A stretch of 64,000 bases of DNA, from positions 434,001-498,000 of the forward strand of contig CAWGOE010000004.1 in assembly GCA_963824215.1 (NCBI GenBank), given 5' to 3'. Below the pieces are notes generated by a model. That model searched no databases, was not told where the DNA came from, and saw nothing but the letters and a program-made list of their open reading frames with translations. Shown here piece after piece: positions 17,302-25,769 of the stretch. The translations under genes were made by a program, and so were the position numbers. Numbering within the stretch: the stretch's first letter is position 1; each line of letters begins with the position of its first letter. The DNA comes from VRUE01 sp963824215. GTDB lineage: Bacteria > Actinomycetota > Thermoleophilia > Solirubrobacterales > 70-9.

Positions 17302-19059
17302 ATGAAGAAAACCATCCTGGTGTCTGCCGATCGTGGCGAGACCCGCGTCGCCGTTCTCGAGTCAAAGACGAAAGGCGGCAAACGAGACGTCGCGGAGCTC
17401 TATATAGAGCGTCGCGGCCGGCGATCGATCGTCGGCAACATCTACAAGGGCAAGGTCGACAACGTCCTGCCCGGCATGGAGGCCGCCTTTGTCGACATCG
17501 GCCTCGAGCGCAACGGCTTCCTGCACGTCGACGAGATCGTCCTCCCCAACGGCGAGCAGGCGCCAAAGCGCGGCCGCGGCAGTGGCCGCAAAATCAGCGA
17601 GCTGATCAAATCGGGCCAGGAGATCCTGGTCCAGGTCGTCAAGGACCCGCTCAAGTCGAAGGGCGCGCGCCTCTCGATGAACCTCTCGATCGCCGGCCGC
17701 TACCTGGTCTATGCGCCGCAGGGAAGCGGCGTCGGCGTCAGCCGGCGGCTCTCGGAATCCGAGCGCGACCGGCTGCGCAAGATGGTCGATCGCACCTACA
17801 AAGGCCCCGGCGGGCTGATCGTCCGCACGGCTGCCCACGGCGCCAAAAAATCCGACTTCGTGCGCGAGGTCGGCTACCTGCACAAGCTCTATGACGTATT
17901 GGAGCGGCGGGCCGAGAAAACCAAGGGCTTGGGGCTGATCTTCCAGGAGGCGGACCTGCCGGTGCGGGTGCTGCGTGACGTCTTCCTCATCGATTTCGAA
18001 AAGGCGGTGATCGACTCGCCCAAGCAGTTCGAACGGGTTACCGGCTTCTTCCAGCGCACGGCGCCGGAGCTGGTCGAGAAAGTCGAGCTGTACGAGGACC
18101 CCAAACCGCTGCTGGAGAAATGGGGGATCGACAAGGAGATCGAATCGACCCTGGTGCGCCGCGTCGACCTGCCCTCGGGCGGCTACCTGATCATCGACTA
18201 CACCGAGGCGCTGACCGTGATCGATGTCAACAGCGGCAGCTTCACCGGTCGCGGCAAAGGCGGCCTGGAGGAGACGATCACGAGGGTCAACACCGAGGCT
18301 GCCGATGAGGCTGTGCGGCAGCTGCGCCTGCGCGACATCGGCGGCATCATCGTCATCGACTTCATCGACATGGCCCGTGCGAGGAACCGCGACAAAGTGC
18401 TGAAAACGCTGCGCAAAGCGCTCGACGCCGACAAGTCGAAGAGCTATGTGGTCGAGGTCTCGCCGCTGGGGCTGGTCGAGATGACCCGCCAGAACATCAC
18501 CGACGGCGTGCGCGAGATTCTCACCGCGCCCTGCCCGACCTGTGCCGGCGAGGGCGTCGTCCTCTCGGCCGAGACGGTGGCCCTGGACGGCCTGCGCCAG
18601 ATGCGGGAGATGGCCGTGCAGGACCACGAAGCCTTCCTCTTGCGGGTGAACCCGAAAGTCGCCGCGAAGCTGATCGAGGCCGACAGCGGCCTGGCGGAGC
18701 TCGAGGAGGAAACCGGCAAGCAGTTCCACTTCGAGGGCGGCGACGCGCTTTCGATCGCCACCTTCGAGCTGGTTGAAGCCGGCAGCCGCGCCCAGATCGA
18801 GGAGCTGGCGCTGCCGTTCAAGGTCGGCGAGGAGGTGCTGGTCACAATCGAGGAGCCGCACATGTACAACGCCGATGATGCGGTCGCCAGGATCGACTCC
18901 TACATCGTCAGCGTCAGCGGCGGCGGGCCCTTCGTCGGCGATCGCAAGATGGTGCGGATCGAGCGAGTTGAGCGCGCCGCTGCGGTGGCTTCGCTGCTTG
19001 GCGACCCGGGTAGCAACGGCGCTGAGTCAGACGCTCTAGAATCCGCCGCCGCCAGATGA
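17302..19059 (+). CDS. rng: Ribonuclease E/G family endoribonuclease
   Basis: The 585-aa product begins MKKTILVSADRGETRVAVLE. It has an S1 domain (IVGNIYKGKVDNVLPGMEAAFVDIG as two pieces), catalytic Asp motifs VIDVNSGSFTG and IVIDFIDM, and a zinc-link CPTCAG. The C-terminal part carries an additional domain with an OB-like end. It lacks the long disordered flanks of many actinobacterial RNase E proteins and so resembles RNase G. It acts in rRNA maturation and mRNA decay. The ATG of rplU overlaps its stop, as in many rng-rplU-rpmA units. Confidence 0.92.
   Translation: MKKTILVSADRGETRVAVLESKTKGGKRDVAELYIERRGRRSIVGNIYKGKVDNVLPGMEAAFVDIGLERNGFLHVDEIVLPNGEQAPKRGRGSGRKISELIKSGQEILVQVVKDPLKSKGARLSMNLSIAGRYLVYAPQGSGVGVSRRLSESERDRLRKMVDRTYKGPGGLIVRTAAHGAKKSDFVREVGYLHKLYDVLERRAEKTKGLGLIFQEADLPVRVLRDVFLIDFEKAVIDSPKQFERVTGFFQRTAPELVEKVELYEDPKPLLEKWGIDKEIESTLVRRVDLPSGGYLIIDYTEALTVIDVNSGSFTGRGKGGLEETITRVNTEAADEAVRQLRLRDIGGIIVIDFIDMARARNRDKVLKTLRKALDADKSKSYVVEVSPLGLVEMTRQNITDGVREILTAPCPTCAGEGVVLSAETVALDGLRQMREMAVQDHEAFLLRVNPKVAAKLIEADSGLAELEEETGKQFHFEGGDALSIATFELVEAGSRAQIEELALPFKVGEEVLVTIEEPHMYNADDAVARIDSYIVSVSGGGPFVGDRKMVRIERVERAAAVASLLGDPGSNGAESDALESAAAR
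19037..19042 (+). promoter_or_regulatory. Possible internal promoter for rplU-rpmA
   Basis: TAGAAT lies inside the 3' end of rng, 13 bases before the rplU ATG. It would give the ribosomal protein genes an independent promoter with a very short leader. Confidence 0.4.
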
Positions 19060-19436
19060 GCACGTACGCAGTCATAGAGAGCGGGGGCAAGCAGTACAAG
19101 GTCGAGAAGGGCAGCTCGCTGCTCGTCGATCGCCTCAGCGCCAAGGAGGGAGACAAAGTCTCCCTCCGCGCCGTGCTGTTTCGCGACAAAGAGGTCGTCG
19201 CGGAGCCGAAGGAGCTGGAGAAGGTCAAGGTCGAGGCGAAAGTCGCCGAGCACCTGCGCGGGCCGAAGATCAAAGTCTTCAAATACAAGCCGAAGAAGGG
19301 CTACCGCCGGCGCGCCGGCCACCGCTCCGAGCTGACCCGGCTCGAGGTCACCGAGCTGAAGATGGGCGCTCGCAAAGCGGCGGCGAAACCGAAAGCCGAC
19401 AAAGCGGCTGCTAAAAAGGACGACGATGGCGCATAA
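19056..19436 (+). CDS. rplU: 50S ribosomal protein L21
   Basis: The 126-aa product starts MSTYAVIESGGKQYKVEKGS, the L21 signature, with IKVFKYKPKKGYRRRAGHR in the rRNA-binding part. It carries a Lys/Ala-rich C-terminal extension of about 25 residues (KAAAKPKADKAAAKKDDDGA) beyond the usual 103 residues. The ATG overlaps the rng stop (ATGA) and the 3' end overlaps rpmA by 11 bases. Confidence 0.96.
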   Translation: MSTYAVIESGGKQYKVEKGSSLLVDRLSAKEGDKVSLRAVLFRDKEVVAEPKELEKVKVEAKVAEHLRGPKIKVFKYKPKKGYRRRAGHRSELTRLEVTELKMGARKAAAKPKADKAAAKKDDDGA

Positions 19437-19677
19437 GAAAGGACTTGGCTCCAGCCGCAACGGCCGCGAATCCAACCCCAACATGCTTGGGGTCAAGGTC
19501 TTCGCCGGCCAGAAGGTCACTGGCGGCGAGATCATCGTGCGCCAGCGCGGGACGCGGTTCTGGCCCGGCGACGGCGTCGGCCTTGGGCGCGATCACACGA
19601 TCTTTGCGACGCAGGCTGGGGTTGTGGAGTTCAAGGCTTCGCGCAAGGGCCGCACGATCTCGGTTCTGAGCGAGTAG
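19426..19677 (+). CDS. rpmA: 50S ribosomal protein L27
   Basis: The 83-aa product begins MAHKKGLGSSRNGRESNPNM, the canonical L27 N-terminus that reaches the peptidyl transferase centre, with the IIVRQRGTRFWPG motif. There is no N-terminal cleavable extension of the Firmicutes type. The start lies within the rplU 3' end. A palindromic element begins 5 bases after the stop. Confidence 0.97.
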   Translation: MAHKKGLGSSRNGRESNPNMLGVKVFAGQKVTGGEIIVRQRGTRFWPGDGVGLGRDHTIFATQAGVVEFKASRKGRTISVLSE

Positions 19678-19682
19678 TAGGG

Positions 19683-19803
19683 GGAGGGGCAGGGTGTCCC
19701 TTCCGCTTGCTGGGTTTTTCGCCAGGAACGCCTGAAGCTGTCCGCCAGCCCTCGCGGGGCGAAAAGAGGACGCCGCTGCGCGGAAGGGACACCCTGCCCC
19801 TCC
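19683..19803. repeat. Palindromic element, type A (copy 1), after rpmA
   Basis: Perfect 24-bp outer arms (19683-19706 and 19780-19803) contain the word GGGTGTCCC and its complement. The core holds CTTGCTGGGTTTTTCGCC (19706-19723) and AGGACGCCGCTGCG (19767-19780). The reverse complements of both occur in the copy inside the membrane-protein gene at 44498-44616. Confidence 0.8.
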
Positions 19804-19848
19804 TCACCAACCCGCAGAGCCTCGCGTGCGGGAGCTTCTGGGGAAGAA

Positions 19849-19876
19849 AGAAGGCGGCTCCGAAGGGCCGCCTTCT
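19849..19876 (+). terminator. Hairpin, terminator-like, after rpmA
   Basis: A perfect 10-bp stem (AGAAGGCGGC with GCCGCCTTCT) and an 8-base loop, preceded by an A-rich run. A U-run after the stem is weak, so it is terminator-like rather than a certain terminator. Confidence 0.45.
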
Positions 19877-19980
19877 CTGCCCCCACCGAAGCGGGAGGCG
19901 CCACCGGACGAATCCGGACTACTGCAATGGGGTTGCCGCCAAACGACGGGCCCACCCTCACGTGACAGAAGGTTACACAA

Positions 19981-20016
19981 AGAAAGAGGGCGGCTCCTGG
20001 GAGCCGCCCTCTTTCT
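19981..20016. terminator. 17-bp perfect hairpin, probable bidirectional terminator
   Basis: AGAAAGAGGGCGGCTCC (19981-19997) is followed after 2 bases by its exact complement (20000-20016). The arms end in A- and T-rich runs on both strands. It resembles the hairpin at 19849 in sequence and is the best terminator candidate for the rng-rplU-rpmA unit. Confidence 0.6.
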
Positions 20017-20052
20017 AAATGGAGTTGCCGCCGGATATACGAGTCCGGGACC

Positions 20053-20124
20053 CCGAAATGACTTGACTGCATTATAACGCGCCGAGCGGGAGTCGAACCC
20101 GCCAACTCCAATTAGTCATTTCGG
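20053..20124 (-). other. tRNA-like remnant flanked by 11-bp inverted repeats, in a 590-bp gene-free stretch
   Basis: Read on the minus strand, 20086-20102 is a perfect T-arm (GCGGG-TTCGACT-CCCGC) followed by a possible acceptor strand. The preceding 17 bases look like a weak anticodon arm (anticodon GAC), but U8, a proper D-arm and a paired stem are missing. CCGAAATGACT (20053-20063) and AGTCATTTCGG (20114-20124) flank the T-arm, and a further GAAATGAC copy lies at 20212. Nothing else in 19678-20269 looks coding. It may be a decayed tRNA or an old attachment site. Confidence 0.35.
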
Positions 20125-20255
20125 AGCCCGCGTCCGGCGGCCGGCGCGTGCCGCATACAGCGGCATTCGGAATGTATTGGCTGAATTCGTGCCTGAGGGC
20201 GGGCTCTTGTAGAAATGACAGCTCTGTGAATGAAGTTTTTGAATTCCGTGACGAC

Positions 20256-20261
20256 TACGCT
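20256..20261 (+). promoter_or_regulatory. Probable -10 element of obgE (leaderless type)
   Basis: TACGCT stands 8 bases before the obgE ATG, with an A/T-rich stretch (TTTTTGAATT) upstream and no Shine-Dalgarno. Confidence 0.5.
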
Positions 20262-20269
20262 GCTCTGCG

Positions 20270-21562
20270 ATGTACGACAAGGCGAAAATCTGGGTTGAGG
20301 GCGGGGCTGGCGGCAATGGCTGCGTGAGCTTTCGCAGGGAGGCTCATGTGCCTCGTGGTGGTCCGGACGGTGGGGACGGAGGGCATGGCGGGGATGTGGT
20401 GCTGGTTTGCGATGAGTCGCGTCGGGATCTGGGAGCGCTGCGGGGGAGTAAGCACTTTCGGGCGGCGCGGGGCAGGAACGGAGAGGGGTCGAATCGGCAC
20501 GGCGCCCGCGGGGAGGAGCTGGAGATTTTGGTGCCGGCCGGGACGCAGGCTGAGACCGTGGATGGGAGCCGGGTCGATCTGGTCGAAATTGGACAGCGCG
20601 CAGTGGTGGCTCACGGCGGGCGCGGGGGGCATGGGAACAAACGGTTCACCACGTCCACCAGGCAGGCCCCGCGGTTCGCCGAGCAGGGCACGGCGGGTGA
20701 GGAGGGCTGGATCGAGGTTCGGCTGAAGCTCTTGGCTGACGTCGGGCTCGTCGGGCTCCCGAACGCCGGCAAGTCCTCTCTGCTGGGGCGGCTGACTCGT
20801 GCGGAGCCGAAGGTGGGGGACTACCCGTTTACGACGCTTTCGCCGGTGCTGGGGACGATCGACGGTGAGGACCGGCAGGCGGTCGTCGCCGACATCCCCG
20901 GCCTGATCGAAGGGGCGGCGGACGGCGCCGGCCTTGGGCACGAGTTCCTCGCCCACGTCGAGCGCTGCTCGATGCTGGTCCACCTCGTCGATCTCGCGCC
21001 GGTGGAAGGCGATCCGGCAGAGAACTACGAGGCGGTGCGCGAGGAGCTGGTCGCCTACGGGGCGGGGCTAGAGCACTTGGCGGAGCTCGTCGTGCTGTCG
21101 AAGCGCGACCTGCTTCCCAAAGAGCAGGTAGGGGAGGTGGTTATCGAGTGGCGGGAGCGCCTCGACGCGCGGGTACTCGGCGTGTTAGCTGTCTCCGCGG
21201 CGACGGGTGAGGGCTTGGACGAGTTGCGCCAGAAGATCCTCGCCGAGCTGCCCGACATGGCGCCCGCGCGCCCCGAGCGCCACGAGCCAAGCGCCGCGGA
21301 GTTCGAGGCCGAGCACCGGGTCTACCGCCCGGTCGGCGAGGGCGGCTACTGGGTCGAGCGCGAGGACGACGGCGGCTACCGGGTTCTCGGCCGCGGCGTC
21401 GAGCTGCTCTTCGAGCGCCACGACCTGAAGAACGAAGAGGCGCTGGCCTATCTGGAGCAGCGGCTGAAGGAGATCGGCGTCATCGCCGCCCTCCACGCTG
21501 CCGGCTTCGAGGCCGGCGATGACGTGCGCGTCGGCGAGCACGAGTTCGAGCTGCATCCCTGA
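20270..21562 (+). CDS. obgE: Obg GTPase (ribosome assembly / stress GTPase)
   Basis: The 430-aa product has the three Obg parts. The glycine-rich Obg fold covers about residues 1-157 (GGPDGGDGGHGGDV). The G domain has P-loop GLPNAGKSSL, switch PFTTLSPVLG, G3 DIPGLIEGA and G4 SKRD. The C-terminal OCT domain lies at about residues 340-420 (YWVEREDDGGYRVLGRGVE). Obg assists 50S maturation and responds to ppGpp. It follows rplU-rpmA at a distance, as in most bacteria, but here with its own promoter and a 590-bp spacer. Confidence 0.96.
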   Translation: MYDKAKIWVEGGAGGNGCVSFRREAHVPRGGPDGGDGGHGGDVVLVCDESRRDLGALRGSKHFRAARGRNGEGSNRHGARGEELEILVPAGTQAETVDGSRVDLVEIGQRAVVAHGGRGGHGNKRFTTSTRQAPRFAEQGTAGEEGWIEVRLKLLADVGLVGLPNAGKSSLLGRLTRAEPKVGDYPFTTLSPVLGTIDGEDRQAVVADIPGLIEGAADGAGLGHEFLAHVERCSMLVHLVDLAPVEGDPAENYEAVREELVAYGAGLEHLAELVVLSKRDLLPKEQVGEVVIEWRERLDARVLGVLAVSAATGEGLDELRQKILAELPDMAPARPERHEPSAAEFEAEHRVYRPVGEGGYWVEREDDGGYRVLGRGVELLFERHDLKNEEALAYLEQRLKEIGVIAALHAAGFEAGDDVRVGEHEFELHP

Positions 21563-21641
21563 GGCCCGCCGAAGCGCAGAATCAAAGTTCAGGGTCGGTC
21601 CCTGATGCGAACGCACCCCCTCGCGAGGGACCATCGCTCGC

Positions 21642-21839
21642 ATGAAGATCTCACGCAGCAAGTCAAGGCGTCATAGGTACCGCGGTGCCGGGATGGAGTT
21701 GGCGGGGGCGCTCTCGATCGCCTCGCAGATGGCCCTGCTCTGCCCGCCCGGCTTCGACGAATGGGTCCGGCAGGAGCTTGTCGGCGACGGGGCTCGCAAC
21801 GGACATGGTGCGGGCGGCGCCGCGGGCCGTCGCCCGTGA
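21642..21839 (+). CDS. Small hypothetical protein translationally coupled to the amidohydrolase
   Basis: A 65-aa frame starts at ATG 21642 (or 21693) and its TGA overlaps the GTG of the next gene (GTGA at 21836-21839). The N-terminus is basic (MKISRSKSRRHRYRG), the middle is mixed (ALSIASQMALLCPPGFDEWV), and the C-terminus is Gly/Ala-rich. I recognise no family. The overlap is the main evidence that it is translated. A short inverted repeat (GGTCCCT...AGGGACC) lies just upstream at about 21596-21631. Confidence 0.45.
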   Translation: MKISRSKSRRHRYRGAGMELAGALSIASQMALLCPPGFDEWVRQELVGDGARNGHGAGGAAGRRP

Positions 21840-22930
21840 GCCTGCAGGCGATCGTCGCGGACGAGCTGCGGGGCCTGGAAAGCCTCGGCATCGCGCCCTT
21901 CGACGTCCATGCGCACACGGGCACGGACATCGACGGCACCGCGCGGAGTTGTGACGAGCACGCCGAGGCCCTGGCGGCGATCGGTGGCCGCTCGGTGATC
22001 TTTCCCCTCTGCGTCACCGGCGGCTACGAGAGGGAGAACCGGCGGGTGGTCGAGGAGTGCGCGCGCCACGCGGGAACCCTCGTCCCCTTCGCTCGCCTCG
22101 ATCCGCGGACGAGCGGGGTCGCTGACGCCGAAGCGGCCCTCGCCATTGGCGCGAGGGGCTTCAAGCTGCACCCGCGCGCCGAGGACTTCCGGCTCGAGCA
22201 TCCAGGCGTCGACGCGATCGCCGGCGTCGCCGCGGCGGCGCGCGCGCCGGTTCTGATCCACGCCGGCGCGGGCGTCGGCTCCCTGGGCGCGCCGATCGTC
22301 GAGCTGGCCGAAAGGCACCAGGCCTGCCCGTTCGTCCTCGCCCACGCGGCCGTCTCCGACCTGGCCTGGCTCGGGTCGGTCGCCGCCGAGCATCCGAATC
22401 TCTACTTCGACACGTCCTGGTGGAACCCCAGCGACCTGCTCGCCCTCTTCGCCCTCGTGCCCCCCGGCCAGATCCTCTTCGGTAGCGACGAGCCGTACAT
22501 GGACCTCGAGCTGGTTCTGGCGATCACGCTGCGCTGCGCCCGCTCGGTCGGCCTCTCCGAGAAGGCGATCGCCCTGATCCTCGGCGGTCAGCTTGCCGCG
22601 CTGCTCGAAGGCGACGCGCCTGTTGACGCCGGCTCCGCACCGGCCGGGAGCAACTTCAGCATGTCCGCCCTCGACGGTCGCCTCGCGATCCTGCTTGCTG
22701 CGGCCGGCGGTTGCATGCTCGGCGGTGGCGACCCGACCCAGATCCTGGGGCTGGCGCAGCTGGCCGTCGGGGAGGGCGAGGAGGCCGAGCGGGTCGAGGC
22801 GCTGATCGAGGAGGCGAGGGGAGGGTCACCGCAGGCACCCTGGGCGATCGCGATGGCGCTGACGCTGGTCGTGACGCCGGCAGCCGGCAGCGCAGCGCCC
22901 GCCGCCTGCGAGACGACGCTCGCCGTCTGA
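21836..22930 (+). CDS. Metal-dependent amidohydrolase (amidohydrolase-2 type TIM barrel)
   Basis: The 364-aa product starts at GTG 21836 (VSLQAIVADELRGLESLG). Metal-binding motifs of the amidohydrolase superfamily are in place: HAH in FDVHAHTGTDIDG, the strand GFKLHPRAEDF, VLIHAGAG, FVLAHAAVSDL and the terminal Asp in LFGSDEPYMDL. The fold ends near residue 255. About 100 further residues (SMSALDGRLAILLAAAGGCM onward) form a separate hydrophobic-rich C-terminal segment of unknown role. Substrate is unknown. It precedes a LuxR-type regulator and a nitrilase, suggesting a small catabolic set. Confidence 0.8.
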   Translation: MSLQAIVADELRGLESLGIAPFDVHAHTGTDIDGTARSCDEHAEALAAIGGRSVIFPLCVTGGYERENRRVVEECARHAGTLVPFARLDPRTSGVADAEAALAIGARGFKLHPRAEDFRLEHPGVDAIAGVAAAARAPVLIHAGAGVGSLGAPIVELAERHQACPFVLAHAAVSDLAWLGSVAAEHPNLYFDTSWWNPSDLLALFALVPPGQILFGSDEPYMDLELVLAITLRCARSVGLSEKAIALILGGQLAALLEGDAPVDAGSAPAGSNFSMSALDGRLAILLAAAGGCMLGGGDPTQILGLAQLAVGEGEEAERVEALIEEARGGSPQAPWAIAMALTLVVTPAAGSAAPAACETTLAV

Positions 22931-22946
22931 AGCTGGGCCTGCGGCG

Positions 22947-22952
22947 TACGAT
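22947..22952 (+). promoter_or_regulatory. Possible -10 element of the LuxR-type regulator
   Basis: TACGAT lies 15 bases before ATG 22968 with no Shine-Dalgarno between; the predicted leader is under 10 bases. Confidence 0.3.
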
Positions 22953-22967
22953 CGACAACGACCTGGC

Positions 22968-25769
22968 ATGTCGGCGACGGTGACGGCACTTCTGGAGAGG
23001 GACAAGGAGCTCACGACTGTTGAGCAACTGCTCGACGCGGCTGAGGCCGGCAGCGGCGGCGTGATCGTGATCGAGGGCGAGGCCGGGGCCGGTAAGACCT
23101 CGTTGCTCGGCGCCGCAGCCGAGATGGCCGCTCAGCGCGAGATGCTCGTTCTGCGCGCTCGCGGCGGCGAGTACGAGCGCGACTTTCCCTACGGCGTCGT
23201 GCGCCAGCTGTTCGAGCCCGTGCTGCGCGATCGGGCCCGCCGGGCCGAGCTGCTGAGCGGCAGCGCTGCCCTCGCCGGCCCTGTCTTCGAACCGGGCGCC
23301 GAGGCAGCGGAAGGCGGCGCGATCGAGCACGGCCTGTATTGGCTTGCCGCCGACCTGGCCGCAACCGTGACCCTGTTGCTGGTAATCGACGATGCCCAGT
23401 GGGCGGACCTTGCGTCCCTGGAGGCACTCAGCTATATCGCCCGGCGCCTCGATGGTTCGCCCGCCGCGATGGCCGTGGGGGTGAGGAGCGGCGAGCCCGG
23501 CTTCCACGAGCAACTGCTGGACGAGCTTCGCCTCGAGGCGCCCGAGCGGGTGGTCGAGCCCCCGCCGCTGTCGCCCGGCGCCGCCGCGGTGCTGGTCGCG
23601 GGGGAGACCGGGGTCGAGTCGACCGAGAGCTTCGCTCATGCTTGCCGCGATGCCACCGCCGGCAACCCCTTTCTTTTGGCCGAGCTCGCCCGAGCGTTGC
23701 ATGGGGCAGAGCTCGAGCCGAGCGAGGAGAGCGTCGAATGCCTCACCCAGGCGGCCGCGGCCGGAGTCTCGCACTCGATCCGGACCCGGCTGGCGCGGCT
23801 TGGGGAGCAGTCGATTGAGGTCGCCAGGGCAGTGGCGGTGCTGGAGCCGAACGGCGCCCCGCGCCTGGTGGCGGCGCTGGCGGGGATCTCGCCCGCCGAA
23901 GTCACCGCCGCGGGGGAAAGGCTGATCGCCGCGCGCCTGCTCGGCGACACCTCCTCGCTGGCGTTCGTCCATCCGCTGGTCAGGGACGCGGTCCTGACCG
24001 AGCTCTCCGAGCCGCGCCGCGCCGCCATGCACGCCCAGGCGGCCCACATGCTGCACGAGGACGGCCTCGAGGTGGACGCGGTTGCCGCTCATCTGCTGCT
24101 CGCCGAGCCCGCCGCCGACGAGTGGGCGGTGGTGCAGCTGCGCTCCGCCGCTGTCGCGGCGCTCGGTCGTGGCGCGGCCGACGCGGCGGTTCGCTACCTG
24201 CGACGAGCGCTGCGTGAGCCTCCGGCACGGGCCGAACGGCTGGCGGTCAGTCGCGAGCTGGGGGTCGCCCTGCTCCAGGCAAACGACCCGGAGGGGATCG
24301 AAGTCCTGCGCACGGTGCGTGCCGCCACCGTCGAGGTCGAGCTGCGGGCGGCGATCACGAACGAGCTTGCGGGCTCGCTCGGTCTGCGTAACGGCAACGA
24401 GGAGGCCACTGGCCTGATCGAAGACTCCCTGTCGGAGATACCAAATCCGGATGGCGATCTCGGCCTGATGCTGCGCGCCTGGCTCCTGATCCAGGTCATC
24501 TGGGGCCTGGAGCGGGTCCCGGAGGCGGCGATACCGCCACAGATCCCGAGCCCCGAGACGTTGCAGGGTCGCGCGGTGCTGCAGGGCATGGCACCCCTCT
24601 ACGCGCTCGGGTTCGGGTCCCTTGAGCAGGCACGCCTGGCGGCGGAATCGGCGATCGTGAGCCCCGAGACGCTGTTTGCCGATGCGATGGCAGGGTTGCC
24701 GCCGCAGGGCGCCCTCGTCTCGATGGCGCTGGCCGATCGGGGTGACGCGGTGGCCGGGCTCTACGACTTCGCGATCGAGGGCTCTCGTCGGCGCGGCGTC
24801 CTGCCGGGCGTGGGGGGTGGGCATGGCGTGCGGTCCCTTGCCCACCTCCTCGACGGCGACCTGCGAGAGGCGCAGGCCGACTCGGAGATCGCGGTTGACT
24901 TGTTGTGTCGCTTTGGGCTCGTCTCACCGCTCGCGTTCTGGTCGACGGTTTTAATGCGGGTGCTGCTCCGTCGAGGCGAGCGGATCGCGGCCGAGCGACT
25001 GCTCGACGAGCTCTGGGCCGGGCGGGAGCGCGTCGCGGGCTGTCCCGGGGCAGCCCTGCTCAGCACTCGGGGCGAACTGAGGGCAGCCGTCGGGCGCCAC
25101 GCGGAGGCGAGGAACGACTTTCTCGCCGCGGCGGAGAGGATCACCTGGTTGCCGTTCGCCAACCCCGAGGTCGTCCCCTGGCGGATCGGGCTGGCCCGCT
25201 GCGAAGCGGCGCTGGGAAACGACGACGACGCACGGCGGATCGCCGCCGAGGCGGCCCGGCTGGCTCGCGAGGCCGGAGGCGCGCGGGGCATTGGGATCAC
25301 GCTTCGAGAGCAGGGCGTCGTGACCGGCGGCCCGGAAGGCATCGAGCTGCTGGGCGAGGCGACGGAGATCCTGGGCGGCACCCGGGCGCGACTTCAGCAC
25401 GCCGAGGCGCTGGTCGAGCATGGGGCCGCGCTGCGCCGCGCCAACTTCCGCAAGGAAGCGCGCGAGCCGCTGCGCGAGGCGCTGGAGCTTGCCCATCGAT
25501 GCGGCGCCACGCCGCTCGAAGAGCGAGCCCGCACCGAGCTGGCGGCGACTGGCGCGCGCCCGCGCAAAGCCGTCTTCACCGGTGTGGAGTCGCTGACGCC
25601 GAGCGAGCTGCGCGTCGCCCGCCTCGCTGTGGATGGGATGACCAACCGCGAGATCGCCCAGAGCCTCACCGTCACCGCGAAGACGGTCGAGACCCACCTC
25701 CGCCACGTCTACCAGAAGCTCGACGTCGCTAAGCGGACCGAGCTCGACGGGGTGCTAAGCACCAGCTAG
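22968..25769 (+). CDS. LuxR-family ATPase regulator (LAL type)
   Basis: The 933-aa product has an N-terminal AAA/NACHT-like ATPase with Walker A EGEAGAGKTSL and Walker B LLLVIDDAQWAD. A long helical TPR-like region follows (about residues 350-840). The C-terminal LuxR helix-turn-helix (about 868-925) reads LTPSELRVARLAVDGMTNRE then TAKTVETHLRHVYQKL. Such large ATP-binding LuxR regulators activate transcription on sensing inducers. Targets are probably neighbouring enzymes, but no operator was identified. Its TAG shares the CTAG tetramer with the convergent nitrilase stop. Confidence 0.9.
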   Translation: MSATVTALLERDKELTTVEQLLDAAEAGSGGVIVIEGEAGAGKTSLLGAAAEMAAQREMLVLRARGGEYERDFPYGVVRQLFEPVLRDRARRAELLSGSAALAGPVFEPGAEAAEGGAIEHGLYWLAADLAATVTLLLVIDDAQWADLASLEALSYIARRLDGSPAAMAVGVRSGEPGFHEQLLDELRLEAPERVVEPPPLSPGAAAVLVAGETGVESTESFAHACRDATAGNPFLLAELARALHGAELEPSEESVECLTQAAAAGVSHSIRTRLARLGEQSIEVARAVAVLEPNGAPRLVAALAGISPAEVTAAGERLIAARLLGDTSSLAFVHPLVRDAVLTELSEPRRAAMHAQAAHMLHEDGLEVDAVAAHLLLAEPAADEWAVVQLRSAAVAALGRGAADAAVRYLRRALREPPARAERLAVSRELGVALLQANDPEGIEVLRTVRAATVEVELRAAITNELAGSLGLRNGNEEATGLIEDSLSEIPNPDGDLGLMLRAWLLIQVIWGLERVPEAAIPPQIPSPETLQGRAVLQGMAPLYALGFGSLEQARLAAESAIVSPETLFADAMAGLPPQGALVSMALADRGDAVAGLYDFAIEGSRRRGVLPGVGGGHGVRSLAHLLDGDLREAQADSEIAVDLLCRFGLVSPLAFWSTVLMRVLLRRGERIAAERLLDELWAGRERVAGCPGAALLSTRGELRAAVGRHAEARNDFLAAAERITWLPFANPEVVPWRIGLARCEAALGNDDDARRIAAEAARLAREAGGARGIGITLREQGVVTGGPEGIELLGEATEILGGTRARLQHAEALVEHGAALRRANFRKEAREPLREALELAHRCGATPLEERARTELAATGARPRKAVFTGVESLTPSELRVARLAVDGMTNREIAQSLTVTAKTVETHLRHVYQKLDVAKRTELDGVLSTS

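Noticed and set aside
19683..19803. Palindromes explained simply as rho-independent terminators
   Set aside because: Several lie inside coding regions or before genes, have cores of 20-100 bp, lack U-runs and share cores in opposite orientation.
20079..20146. Functional tRNA-Val (GAC)
   Set aside because: T-arm is perfect but U8, D-arm length and the anticodon stem fail; kept only as a tRNA-like remnant.
22656..24845. 729-codon antisense frame under the LuxR regulator
   Set aside because: Composition is Arg/Gly/His-rich without motifs, while the plus strand encodes Walker motifs.
24905..25732. 275-codon frame in another phase of the LuxR gene
   Set aside because: Arg/Ala/Gly-rich shadow of the regulator's coding phase.
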